Assembly: GCA_903875045.1 (NCBI GenBank)
Contig: CAIQUS010000157.1
Location: forward strand, 21,787 to 85,786
Direction of reading: 5' to 3'
Source: an uncultured Bacteroidales bacterium
GTDB lineage: Bacteria; Bacteroidota; Bacteroidia; Bacteroidales; FEN-979
Length of the DNA: 64,000 bases
Shown here: piece by piece, positions 45,291-54,951 of the stretch
Layout: every line of letters starts with the position of its first letter
Position numbering within the stretch: the stretch's first letter is position 1
The notes under the pieces: generated by a model
Databases searched by the model: none
What the model was told of the DNA's origin: nothing
The model's input: the letters and a program-made list of their open reading frames with translations, nothing else
Made by a program: the position numbers and the translations under genes

Positions 45291-48200
45291 ATGGCAAACC
45301 TTTATTCATTTAAAAGATCCTTCCGGATAAAAACAACTGGATTAATGGTACTATTCTTTGCCGGATTTTTTGCCATTTCCCAGGCTCAGGTCCGAACCAT
45401 TACAGGGGTTGTTAAAGCAAGCGATACCAAAGAGACATTACCCGGTGCCACTATCGTTACCAAAGGCACAACAACAGGGTCTGTGACTGATATCGATGGA
45501 AAATATTCCATTTCTGTTAAATCGGATAAAACGATCCTGGTTTTTTCCTACGTTGGCTACAACACACAGGAGATTGAATTGGGAAATAAAACAGTGGTTG
45601 ATGTACTCCTCGACCCCAAAAAAACAACGCTGGATGAATTTGTTGTCATTGGTTATGGTTCAGTAAGGAAGAGTGATTTGTCGGGATCCGTAGGAAGTGT
45701 AAAATCTGAAGACATTACAAAAATTACAGCTTTGAACCCTGTCCAAAGCCTTCAGGGCAATGTGACCGGCGTACAGGTTACAAGTACCTCCGGTACACCT
45801 GGCGATAATCCTGCGGTTCGGATCAGGGGAGTTGGCACTTTTGGAAATTCAAATCCAATTTATGTGGTCGATGGTGTAATTGTCGATGATATCTCTTTCC
45901 TGAACAGCAATGACATTACCTCCATGGAGGTACTTAAAGACGCTTCAGCTTCTGCGATTTACGGATCAAGAGGCGCCAATGGGGTCATCATGGTTACAAC
46001 CAAAATGGGTAAATCCACGGAAGAAAAAACAGTGTTCAGCTTTGCCGGTGAGGTGGGCATTCAAAAATTGGCAAAAAAAATTGATTTGTTAAGTGGACGC
46101 GATTTTGCCATTGTGTCGAATGAGATCAAACCCGGCAGTTTTAACAATGTGGATGCTGTAGCAAATACCGATTGGCAGGATCTGGTTTTTCATACAGCGC
46201 CGATGTACGATTTTCAGCTTTCAGCATCAGGCTCTTCAAAAAACATGCAGTTTTATATCAGCGGAGGTTATTTTAAACAGGGGGGTATCATTGAAAAGTC
46301 TTCTTTTGAACGAATCAACCTGAAATTAAATAATATCTATAATTTGTCGAAGTATGTTAAATTAGGTAACAATATAACGGTTGCACCATACAGCCAGCAA
46401 GTTGCCCCTGATGTGACTTATGCCGTTTACAGAGCAAATCCAACTTTGGTTCCCTATTACGAGGATGGAAGTTTTGCGGTAGTATATAATGTGGGCAACC
46501 CCCTGGCCAATTTGGCATATTCCAACAATTTTAATAAAGGTGTAAGGGGTGTCGGTAACATATACGGTGAAGTCAATTTTTTAAAGGCCTTCAACTTTAA
46601 AACTAGTTTTGGCATTGATGCCGGGTATAACAAATCGGAAAGTTTTACCCCTGCATTTACTGTTTATAATCCTGACGGAACAATCTCCCAACAGCAAAAC
46701 CTGTTGAGCCGCCTGAATAAAAGCAGCAACTATACTTTTACCTGGCTGTGGGAAAACACATTGAATTTCAAAAAGGATTTCGGGAAACATTCGATCGATG
46801 CTGTTGCCGGATATACCATGCAAAATACAACTTCGGAAGGGGTAAATCTTTCGGGTGCCAACCTGCTCCGCGACGGGTCAAGTTTCTGGTATATTCAGCC
46901 CTCTTATATATATGATCCTACCAATAACGTAAATACCATAAGCAGTATTGGGGAGTCGGTCGACCTGAACCAGTATTATTCCATGATCTCATTTCTGTTC
47001 CGCGTAAACTATGTGTTTAATAAAAAATATGTTCTCACAGCCACCATCCGGAGTGATGGTTCATCCAAATTTTCTACCAATAGCCGTTATGCAACTTTCC
47101 CCTCTTTTGCGTTGGCATGGAATGTTTCACAGGAAAAATTTATGCAAAATATTTCATGGCTGAATAAATTGAAAGTAAGAGCAAGCTGGGGAAAACTAGG
47201 CAATGATAAAATTCCATATTGGGATCGCTATGCCAGGGTCGAGTCGAACATACTTGCCATCTTTGGGGTTAATGGTGATCCCAACACCGGGGCATCTTTT
47301 GGGATTAACGGAAATCCTAACCTGAAATGGGAGGTTACCACCCAAACAGATATCGGGCTTGAATTTGGATTGTTCGACAGCAGGTTAACTGCTGAGTTCG
47401 ATTACTACAACAAAAAAACCGAAGATATCCTCATTTTACTTTCTGTACCTGGTTATTTTGGAAATGGTTCAGGAGCCAAAGTGAGGTTCAATGCTGCATC
47501 GGTTGTTAACAGGGGATATGAATTCAACCTGGGTTGGCGCGACAAGGTTGGTAAATTGAAATACAACATTGGCATTTTAGGAACCACCATACACAATGAA
47601 GTGTTGAATATTGGCGGCATCAGCGGTGTTGATGACGCACTGATTGGCGGTTATCTTGGCAACGGAATCCCGGTTACCCGTAGTATTGTAGGATTACCGA
47701 TCGGGTCTTTCTATGGATATAAAACCGATGGGATCTTTCAGAACAAGGCTGAATTGGATGCTTATCCCCACAGCAGTCAGGCCGGTGTTGGTGATTTAAG
47801 GTTTGTGGATGTGAATGAGGATGGGAAAATCGATGGCAGGGACAGAACCAATATCGGATCCCCTATCCCAAAATTCATTTTTGGTTTCAACTTAGGGTTT
47901 GAGATTTATGGCATTGACTTGTCAGTCAACGTTCAAGGTCAAACGGGAAATAAAATATTCAATGCCAAAGAGGTAGTCAGACCTGATCCATATAATTTTG
48001 AGGCCCACGTACTCAATTATTGGCGTGGTGAAGGTACAAGCACCACCGAACCACGGCCATCATTTGGCGGTTACAACTACACCCCGTCTGATCGTTTCAT
48101 TCAGGATGGATCTTTTCTCAGGATCCGCAATGTTGTACTGGGTTATTCACTCCCCTCTGCCTGGAGCAATAAAATATTTATGCAAAAGATCAGGCTTTAT

Positions 48201-48347
48201 GTGAAAGCCGATAACCTTTACACCCTCACAAAATTTACCGGGTATACACCGGAAATTGGCAGCGGCGATGTTTTATCTGCAGGGATCGATTATGGAATAT
48301 ACCCGATAACTGCTGTTTATTCAATAGGTATCAATTTAAACTTTTAA
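45291..48347 (+). CDS. SusC-like TonB-dependent transporter (third)
   Basis: A 1018-residue SusC homologue when started at ATG 45291, which gives a normal signal peptide (TTGLMVLFFAGFFAISQAQ); an ATG at 45234 would add 19 aromatic-rich residues. It has the regulatory domain (GVVKASDTKETLPGATIVTKG, broken here at 20: KASDTKETLPGATIV), TonB-box-like EFVVIGYG, plug (PIYVVDGVIVDDISFLNSND) and a barrel ending SIGINLNF. It begins the second locus. Cargo is inferred to be beta-1,2-gluco-oligosaccharide from the GH144-like genes downstream. Confidence 0.94.
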   Translation: MANLYSFKRSFRIKTTGLMVLFFAGFFAISQAQVRTITGVVKASDTKETLPGATIVTKGTTTGSVTDIDGKYSISVKSDKTILVFSYVGYNTQEIELGNKTVVDVLLDPKKTTLDEFVVIGYGSVRKSDLSGSVGSVKSEDITKITALNPVQSLQGNVTGVQVTSTSGTPGDNPAVRIRGVGTFGNSNPIYVVDGVIVDDISFLNSNDITSMEVLKDASASAIYGSRGANGVIMVTTKMGKSTEEKTVFSFAGEVGIQKLAKKIDLLSGRDFAIVSNEIKPGSFNNVDAVANTDWQDLVFHTAPMYDFQLSASGSSKNMQFYISGGYFKQGGIIEKSSFERINLKLNNIYNLSKYVKLGNNITVAPYSQQVAPDVTYAVYRANPTLVPYYEDGSFAVVYNVGNPLANLAYSNNFNKGVRGVGNIYGEVNFLKAFNFKTSFGIDAGYNKSESFTPAFTVYNPDGTISQQQNLLSRLNKSSNYTFTWLWENTLNFKKDFGKHSIDAVAGYTMQNTTSEGVNLSGANLLRDGSSFWYIQPSYIYDPTNNVNTISSIGESVDLNQYYSMISFLFRVNYVFNKKYVLTATIRSDGSSKFSTNSRYATFPSFALAWNVSQEKFMQNISWLNKLKVRASWGKLGNDKIPYWDRYARVESNILAIFGVNGDPNTGASFGINGNPNLKWEVTTQTDIGLEFGLFDSRLTAEFDYYNKKTEDILILLSVPGYFGNGSGAKVRFNAASVVNRGYEFNLGWRDKVGKLKYNIGILGTTIHNEVLNIGGISGVDDALIGGYLGNGIPVTRSIVGLPIGSFYGYKTDGIFQNKAELDAYPHSSQAGVGDLRFVDVNEDGKIDGRDRTNIGSPIPKFIFGFNLGFEIYGIDLSVNVQGQTGNKIFNAKEVVRPDPYNFEAHVLNYWRGEGTSTTEPRPSFGGYNYTPSDRFIQDGSFLRIRNVVLGYSLPSAWSNKIFMQKIRLYVKADNLYTLTKFTGYTPEIGSGDVLSAGIDYGIYPITAVYSIGINLNF

Positions 48348-48352
48348 CGGAT

Positions 48353-49846
48353 ATGAGAACGCAAAAAAAATTATACCTTTCCATTCTGGTCATTGTCGCA
48401 GCCTTTTCCTTTTCGGGGTGTAAGAAATTTCTGGACAAGGATCTCCAGGGAACCCTGACCCAGCAATCCTTTCCTGTATCTGCTTCAGATGCACTGCTTG
48501 CAACCAATGCCACTTATGAGTCTGTAAGGGAATGGGCCTATAATGCAGGTGGATTTCCGATTTTTGATATCATGTCGGATGATGCCCGAAAAGGGAGTAA
48601 TCCAAATGATGCAGCCACCACTGTGGGGCCTTATGATACCTTTACCCATACCCCAACCCAGGATGGCCTTGACCGGTACTGGAATGCCTTGTATGTTGGT
48701 GTGAAAAGAGCCAATGTAGTTATTGAAAAGATTCCGGCAATCTCGATGGATGCGGCTTTGAAAACCAGATACCTTGCCGAAGTGAGGTTTATCCGCGGGC
48801 TGATTTATTTTGATTTTGTTCGGTCCTTTGGCGGAGTTCCTCTCGTAACCTCTACCGAACCTCCCCTGAAATTACAAAGGGCTTCTGCTGAGGATGTTTA
48901 TGCCCTGATCATCGAAGATCTGAATTTTGCGGCAGATAATTTACCCTTAAAATCAGGATACCAGGGTGTTGATCTTGGAAGAGCAACAAGAGGAGCTGCC
49001 CAAGCCCTGCTTGCCCGGGTGTACTTGTTCCGGCATGACTATGTAAATGCGGAAAAATATGCTCTGGAAGTGATCAATTCAAATCAGTATGGACTGGAAC
49101 CACTTTTTATTGATGCCAATGGCGTGGATGGTAACAACGGAATTGAATCGCTATTTGAAGTCGGTGCCATTCAGTCTGAAGGGACCGGAAGTGGTGGAAA
49201 CCAATATGCAAATACCCAGGGTGTTAGAGGCACCCCCAACCGCGGATGGGGTTTTAGCCGCCCCACCATCAACCTGAGGAATTCATACCTTGCCGGAGAC
49301 CCGCGTTATAAAGGAACCGTAATTAACCTGAAAGATACGATTGATGGTGTGGTAATACTGGGTGACGGAAGCACACCGGATATCACTTATGATGAACAGG
49401 GTAATATCATTGAAATAGAATGTTATTCGCGCAAAGTGTGGGTTCCGGGTAACAATACGATCACTCAATGGGGGCATCACCGCCGGCTGATCCGTTATGC
49501 CGATGTGTTGCTGATGGCTGCTGAGGCCCTGAATGAAAATAATAAACCCGCTGATGCGTTAATATATCTGAATGAGGTCAGGCAACGTGCCCGCCAGGGA
49601 AACAACAACATTCTCCCGGATATAACAACACTAAATCAAGCGGAATTGCGGGACATTATCTTCAATGAACGGCGGCAGGAACTTGCCATGGAAGGATGGA
49701 GGTTCTGGGACCTGGTACGAACCGGAAGAGCTGTGCAGGCCCTGGGTCCGTTGGGATTTATTGCCGGCAAACATGAACTTCTTCCGATTCCTCAAAGTGA
49801 AATCGATATATCACAGGGTTCTCTTGTTCAAAACCCTAACTGGTAG
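48353..49846 (+). CDS. SusD-like glycan-binding lipoprotein (third)
   Basis: A 497-residue SusD protein with lipobox FSGC, the core motif RFIRGLIYFDFVRSFGGVPL, and the C-terminal blocks RYADVLLMAAEALNENNKP and ERRQELAMEGWRFWDLVRTG. It ends SLVQNPNW and starts 5 bp after the SusC stop. It is the surface partner of the third SusC. Confidence 0.95.
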   Translation: MRTQKKLYLSILVIVAAFSFSGCKKFLDKDLQGTLTQQSFPVSASDALLATNATYESVREWAYNAGGFPIFDIMSDDARKGSNPNDAATTVGPYDTFTHTPTQDGLDRYWNALYVGVKRANVVIEKIPAISMDAALKTRYLAEVRFIRGLIYFDFVRSFGGVPLVTSTEPPLKLQRASAEDVYALIIEDLNFAADNLPLKSGYQGVDLGRATRGAAQALLARVYLFRHDYVNAEKYALEVINSNQYGLEPLFIDANGVDGNNGIESLFEVGAIQSEGTGSGGNQYANTQGVRGTPNRGWGFSRPTINLRNSYLAGDPRYKGTVINLKDTIDGVVILGDGSTPDITYDEQGNIIEIECYSRKVWVPGNNTITQWGHHRRLIRYADVLLMAAEALNENNKPADALIYLNEVRQRARQGNNNILPDITTLNQAELRDIIFNERRQELAMEGWRFWDLVRTGRAVQALGPLGFIAGKHELLPIPQSEIDISQGSLVQNPNW

Positions 49847-49901
49847 AGATTTATATATGAATGCAATGAATATTTTGTCTAACCTTTAAATTTAAGTAAC
49901 T

Positions 49902-51179
49902 ATGAGAAAACCATTTGTAATTTTTAATGTGATGCTGATTGTCGCAGGTCTCATGATCGGCGGCGTTGGTTGTAAGAAAAAAGAAGATACCATTACATTT
50001 AGTATGTCTTCCCTGAAAGCATTATTGGCTGGAGGATCTATTGACATGAATGGTCAGACTGCTCCCACCAATATTCCTACAAACCCCACCATTGTAGCCG
50101 GTTTTACAGTTGCTGTTTCGGGTTCAAGCGTTACAGCAAACACAGTTACCCTGGTTAATACGCTTGATAATTCAGCAGTTGCTTTGACACTGACCCCTTC
50201 AGGATCTCAGATTACCATTGTTCCTGTCACACCGCTGGGCACAGGCACACCTTACATGTTAAAGATCAATGGTGTTAAGTCGACAGATGCTCAGTCAATT
50301 ACCAATCTCGTGAGGAATTTCACCACAGTCGGACCTTATGCTCCCGGTGGCGCTATTGCTTACTGGAGTTTCGATGGGAATGCCAATGATCAGATCGGAA
50401 CTTTCAATCCTAAAACAAATGGGATCGTTTCCATTACTTATGAAAACTCATTCAATACGGCAGCCGGACAATGTGCAAAATTTAACGGAACGTCGAGTAT
50501 TATTGAAATCCCGAACGGGGAGTTGCTTTCAAACACCCAGGACTTTTCCTTGTGTTTCTGGGTTAAAACAAATTCTGTCGGGCATTTGGATGCCGGAGGA
50601 AATCCCAAAGGTCATTTTGTGATGGGATTAGGCGCATATTACGGATTTCAGTTTGAAATTGCCGGTGATTATGGCAATTGCAAGCTTGCCGCTCAATATG
50701 ACAATGGAGCCGGCGGCTCTTTCAGTGATGACCTTGCGTTTAATGGCGATGGAAAAACCGGCGCCAATGGTGGCTGGCAGGGCTGGACTTTCTGCAAGGA
50801 TCTCACTGGTTCGGGTGGTGTGGCTGCACTGATGAAAGATAAATGGGCATTTGTTGTTATCTCTTTCGATCATGCGACAAAAATTGCAACCATTTACCTG
50901 AATGGGGAAAAAATGAAATCAATGGATTTCAATTTATGGCCGGCCGGCGATCCAAAAGCAGGTGCTGCGGGTCTTAAATATGCAGGCGTTGAACCTGATG
51001 TTGTGAATGAACTGGCCTTTGGATTCATTCAATCACGTGGCGGTACGATGTGGGCGACTGAAGCATGGGGCGGATATCAATATCCTACTTCAAACCATTT
51101 CGGCGGCTGGCTGGATGAAGTTCGTGTTTACCACCGGACACTCACAGAAACAGAAATCGCAGCGATGTACAAACCGTAA
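49902..51179 (+). CDS. LamG/concanavalin-like lipoprotein, probable glycan-binding protein
   Basis: A 425-residue lipoprotein (signal MIGGVGCKKKE). An Ig-like (Big_5-type) domain spans about residues 35-145 and is followed by a laminin-G/concanavalin A-like jelly roll (about 148-420: IAYWSFDGNANDQIG, FSLCFWVKTN, WAFVVISFDHATKIATIYLN, GWLDEVRVYHRTLTETEIA). It follows SusD, the usual position of a surface glycan-binding protein. No catalytic residues are seen. Confidence 0.85.
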   Translation: MRKPFVIFNVMLIVAGLMIGGVGCKKKEDTITFSMSSLKALLAGGSIDMNGQTAPTNIPTNPTIVAGFTVAVSGSSVTANTVTLVNTLDNSAVALTLTPSGSQITIVPVTPLGTGTPYMLKINGVKSTDAQSITNLVRNFTTVGPYAPGGAIAYWSFDGNANDQIGTFNPKTNGIVSITYENSFNTAAGQCAKFNGTSSIIEIPNGELLSNTQDFSLCFWVKTNSVGHLDAGGNPKGHFVMGLGAYYGFQFEIAGDYGNCKLAAQYDNGAGGSFSDDLAFNGDGKTGANGGWQGWTFCKDLTGSGGVAALMKDKWAFVVISFDHATKIATIYLNGEKMKSMDFNLWPAGDPKAGAAGLKYAGVEPDVVNELAFGFIQSRGGTMWATEAWGGYQYPTSNHFGGWLDEVRVYHRTLTETEIAAMYKP

Positions 51180-51200
51180 TTTTTATTTCTTATTACCCGG

Positions 51201-51238
51201 GAGAGGGTTATGGAACTCCTTAACCCTCTCTTATTTTC
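51201..51238 (+). terminator. Hairpin after the LamG lipoprotein gene
   Basis: GAGAGGGTTA (51201-51210) and TAACCCTCTC (51221-51230) arms are followed by TTATTTT. The next gene begins 57-64 bp later on the same strand. Confidence 0.75.
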
Positions 51239-51294
51239 AAACTTGAACAGTTTTCTTTAACACTAATCACATCATTAAACAAAAACCAAAAACA

Positions 51295-52893
51295 ATGAAG
51301 AAAAATCTACTCATTTTTGCAATGCTTATGGCCATGACCGGTTTCGTTCGTGCGCAGGTAATTGCCGATTACGAATGCATTCCTATGAATGTTATGATGG
51401 GGGGTGCCGATGATCAAAGCAGTATGACAGTTGTGCCCAATCCTGATCCATCTGGGATTAATACCAGTGCCTATGTCGTGAAATTTGTACGCGATAAAGA
51501 CGGGATACCCTGGGAAGGTTTCTGGTCAGCATTGCCAACACCTGTCGATGTGACTGTTAACAAATATGTTCATGTCAAAGTATGGAAGCCCCGTATCAGC
51601 CCAATCAAATTTAAACTTGAAGGAGGTGCGGCAGGCACACTTGAAATGGCATCCACAACAGCGCAAACTTCTACCGGCACATGGGAAGACATGGTATTTG
51701 ATTTCACTTCTAAAACCGGTACCTATCCTGTTATTGCTTTCATGCCCGACTTCGCTGATCCGGTTAACCTTACGGATGATATCGTTATTTATTTTGATGA
51801 TATTGTGGTAAATAACAATCCTGCACCCAACAGCCCTGCTGTTTATATCATCGAAGATTATGAGATCATGCCTCTTAATTATATGTTAGGCCCCCCGACC
51901 GATTTGAGTTCCATGACACTTTTCCCAAACCCTGACAAAAGCGGTATCAATACCAGTTCGTATGTCATTAAATTTGTTCGTGACAAAGACGGAGTGCCAT
52001 GGGGCGGTTTTTGGTCAACAACACCGGTAGATGTATCCACGAATAAATACATGCATGTGAAAGTCTGGAAACCACGTATCAGCCCGGTCAAATTCAAAAT
52101 TGAAGGAGGCGCAGCAGGAACCCTTGAACAAGCCTCAACGGGACCCCAAACCTCAACGGGCAGATGGGAAGATATGGTTTTCGATTTTACGTCAAAAACA
52201 GGTCCTTATCCTATCATTGCTTTGATGCCCGATTTTGAGGATCCTCTTACCCTGACGGAGGATATGGTGATGTATTTTGATGATATCATTCTTAACAATG
52301 ATCCTAATCCATTTGTACCTGAAGTAATCATGAACGTTGACATGCATGGCTCAGGCCTGGCAGCAGGTGAGAAAGTGTGGGTTGCCGGAAGCTTCGGCGG
52401 CATCTATGGTACATGGAATGAGCCAAGCACCAATCCGAACAATGAACTGACCGATCCGAACAATGATTCCATTTATTCCATTACCATGTCGTTACCTGCC
52501 GGGACTTATTATTATAAGTTCTTCAAAGGTTCAGGATGGAATGGCGGCGAATGGACCGGTGATCCAAACCGGGGAATCAATGTAGTGAACGATACCATTG
52601 CAAATTATCTTTGGGGAATTTTTCAGCCTGTTGGAACTGGCGAAAACTCGATTGCAAAAGGCATCAATGTGTATCCGGTCCCTTTTAGCAATGTTCTGAA
52701 TGTGGAAACTGCTAACGATTTAGCCTCGATCACTATTTTTTCAGCATTAGGCAGGCAGGTTGTTACCATGGACAAAATCCTGAAGGGTACTACGGTTATC
52801 AACACTGAATCATTCGCCCGGGGTCTATATTTTGTAACGTTTTATCCGGAAAAATCTGGAACCCCGCATGTAGTGAAAATAATGAAATTTTAA
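51295..52893 (+). CDS. T9SS-secreted protein with duplicated carbohydrate-binding-like modules
   Basis: A 532-residue secreted protein. Two copies of a beta-sandwich module (about 20-183 and 184-342) are closely similar: both contain DKDG(I/V)PW, YxHVKVWKPRISPxKFK, GGAAGTLE, WEDMVFDFTSKTG and end in (Y/F)FDDI. A third, CBM48/CBM20-like module (about 343-445; VWVAGSFGG, LPAGTYYYKFFKG) follows, then a T9SS sorting domain (INVYPVPFSNVLNVE to KSGTPHVVKIMKF). There is no catalytic domain. A surface or extracellular glycan-capture role is inferred from the module types and position before the GH144-like gene. Confidence 0.82.
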   Translation: MKKNLLIFAMLMAMTGFVRAQVIADYECIPMNVMMGGADDQSSMTVVPNPDPSGINTSAYVVKFVRDKDGIPWEGFWSALPTPVDVTVNKYVHVKVWKPRISPIKFKLEGGAAGTLEMASTTAQTSTGTWEDMVFDFTSKTGTYPVIAFMPDFADPVNLTDDIVIYFDDIVVNNNPAPNSPAVYIIEDYEIMPLNYMLGPPTDLSSMTLFPNPDKSGINTSSYVIKFVRDKDGVPWGGFWSTTPVDVSTNKYMHVKVWKPRISPVKFKIEGGAAGTLEQASTGPQTSTGRWEDMVFDFTSKTGPYPIIALMPDFEDPLTLTEDMVMYFDDIILNNDPNPFVPEVIMNVDMHGSGLAAGEKVWVAGSFGGIYGTWNEPSTNPNNELTDPNNDSIYSITMSLPAGTYYYKFFKGSGWNGGEWTGDPNRGINVVNDTIANYLWGIFQPVGTGENSIAKGINVYPVPFSNVLNVETANDLASITIFSALGRQVVTMDKILKGTTVINTESFARGLYFVTFYPEKSGTPHVVKIMKF

Positions 52894-52920
52894 TTTGACA
52901 ATTAATTAATCTGAATGACT

Positions 52921-52951
52921 GGCGGCTCCCTGGTTTGGGAGCCGCCTTAAT
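52921..52951 (+). terminator. Hairpin before the first GH144-like gene
   Basis: GGCGGCTCCC (52921-52930) and GGGAGCCGCC (52937-52946) are perfect 10-bp arms around TGGTTT, followed by TTAAT. Only 16 bp remain to the next ATG. Confidence 0.8.
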
Positions 52952-52962
52952 ATTCATTTGTT

Positions 52963-54927
52963 ATGAATCTATCTCGGCTGTTAACTGTTTTTTTAGGGAT
53001 CACGTTGTTATTTGGTGCGTCATGCAAAAAGAAAGCGCAGGAAGCGACCCTGAGCCTTGATAAAATCACAGCGGGGACTGTTACCCTGAATCCTGGCTCA
53101 ACCACCATGAATGTCGCGGTCAACAGCGCATTCACCTTCGACTTTAATGCGGAGGTCGATCCCCTGTCGGGTAGTGCCGGAATATCATGTCAAAAATCAG
53201 ACAATACTGTTGTACCCTGCAACATTGTCTTTTTAAATAACAATAAGACAATCAAATTAACACCCCAGGGTTTACTTGAAAATTATACACAGTACAGGCT
53301 TCTCCTTTCTGCTGGGATCAAAGGGTCTAATGGCGAAGCGTTTGCCGGAGCAGAGGTGACTTTCGTTACTGTCGTCGGGCAACTCATGGTCAAAACCATC
53401 ACGGTCAATCAACAGGATTTCCAGGTGCCTAAACGACCGAAGAACATTGATTACAAAAATGTTAGTATAACGGTTACTTTTTCTGACTCGCTTGATCCTT
53501 CAACTTATCAAACGTATTTTTCCATCTGGCCTCATGTACCGGTTTCCTACTCACTCAATAGTGACAATAAAACGGTAAACATTGTAAACACTGCCATGTA
53601 TGAAGATTTTTCACGAATCTATCTGAATATAGATAAAGCATTGAAAGCAAAAAATGGTGCCTCATTTGGCGGTTTCAGCAACTATTTTTATACCGTATTG
53701 GATTCAACGCCCAAGTTTCCGGTCATTCCCGACGATCAGCTTCTTAACCTGATACAGGAAAAAACCTTTCGGTACTTTTACGATTACGCTCATCCTTCAT
53801 GCGGAATGACCCGGGAGCGGCTTAATTCCGGTGATATCGTCACCATGGGTGGGTCGGGATTTGGTGTTATGGCTTTGATCGTTGGAATGGAGCGTGGATT
53901 TATCACCCGCAACGAAGGATTGACCCGGATGGGCAAAATATTGACTTTTCTTGAAACCTGCGATCGTTACCATGGCGTTTGGGCTCACTGGATCAATGGG
54001 TCGACAGGAAAAACGATCCCTTTTTCAACCAATGACAATGGTGCTGACCTGGTTGAGACCTCATACATGATTGAAGGATTGATCACCATCCGTCAGTATC
54101 TTGATGCGGCCGTACCTGCGGAACAAACCATGATAGCGCGGATCGATGCCTTGACCGATGCCGTGGAATATGATTGGTTTACTCGGGGGCAGAATGTGCT
54201 TTACTGGCATTGGTCACCCAATTTGGGCTGGGTCATGAATATGCAGATCAATGGATACAATGAATCCCTGATCACCTATATTATGGCTGCAACCTCAACC
54301 ACCCACCCGATCACTTCTGCTGTGTATACAAATGGATATGCGAAAAATGGGGCCATCAGGAACGGGAACAGCTATTTCGGTTATAATCTTCCATTGGGTG
54401 AGGCTTATGGCGGGCCGCTCTTTTTTACGCATTACTCTTTTCTGGGTTTGGATCCCCGCACCCTGCAGGACCAATTTGCAAATTATTGGGAGCAGAATGT
54501 AAACCATTCATTGATAAACTGGAGCTGGTGTGCCAACAATTCCAAAGGCTGGGTTGGATACAGCAGTGCATGCTGGGGCCTTACAGCAAGCGATAATCCA
54601 TGGGGCTATAATGCCCAATCTCCAACGAATGATCTGGGGGTGATAACACCTTCGGCCGCTGTATCTGCGATAGCATATACACCTGTACAATCGATGAATG
54701 CGATCCGGTTTTTTTATTATACTCTGGGAGACAAGCTCTGGGGTGAATACGGCTTTTATGATGCCTTTGATCCCAGTGAAAACTGGTGGGCTTCTTCGTA
54801 TATTGCCATAGATCAGGGACCGATCGTATGCATGATAGAAAACCACCGGAGCGGACTCCTGTGGAACCTTTTCATGTCATCTCCAAAAGTTGAATCAGGA
54901 TTGGTTAAATTGGGTTTTACTCATTGA
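52963..54927 (+). CDS. GH144-like (glycoamylase superfamily) endo-beta-1,2-glucanase lipoprotein
   Basis: A 654-residue lipoprotein (lipobox GASC). Two Ig-like domains (about 28-130 and 135-245) precede an (alpha/alpha)6 catalytic domain (about 250-650) of the PF10091/COG5368 type that includes CAZy family GH144. Marks are LLNLIQEKTFRYFYDYAHP, GADLVETSYMIEGL, INGYNESLITYIM, SKGWVGYSSACWGLTASDNP and IAIDQGPIVCMIENHRSGLLWN. GH144 enzymes hydrolyse beta-1,2-glucan. It is followed by a GH3 gene, the usual partner. Family assignment is fairly sure; linkage specificity is inferred. Confidence 0.85.
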   Translation: MNLSRLLTVFLGITLLFGASCKKKAQEATLSLDKITAGTVTLNPGSTTMNVAVNSAFTFDFNAEVDPLSGSAGISCQKSDNTVVPCNIVFLNNNKTIKLTPQGLLENYTQYRLLLSAGIKGSNGEAFAGAEVTFVTVVGQLMVKTITVNQQDFQVPKRPKNIDYKNVSITVTFSDSLDPSTYQTYFSIWPHVPVSYSLNSDNKTVNIVNTAMYEDFSRIYLNIDKALKAKNGASFGGFSNYFYTVLDSTPKFPVIPDDQLLNLIQEKTFRYFYDYAHPSCGMTRERLNSGDIVTMGGSGFGVMALIVGMERGFITRNEGLTRMGKILTFLETCDRYHGVWAHWINGSTGKTIPFSTNDNGADLVETSYMIEGLITIRQYLDAAVPAEQTMIARIDALTDAVEYDWFTRGQNVLYWHWSPNLGWVMNMQINGYNESLITYIMAATSTTHPITSAVYTNGYAKNGAIRNGNSYFGYNLPLGEAYGGPLFFTHYSFLGLDPRTLQDQFANYWEQNVNHSLINWSWCANNSKGWVGYSSACWGLTASDNPWGYNAQSPTNDLGVITPSAAVSAIAYTPVQSMNAIRFFYYTLGDKLWGEYGFYDAFDPSENWWASSYIAIDQGPIVCMIENHRSGLLWNLFMSSPKVESGLVKLGFTH

Positions 54928-54951
54928 TATGAATCTTTAAAGCAAAATACT

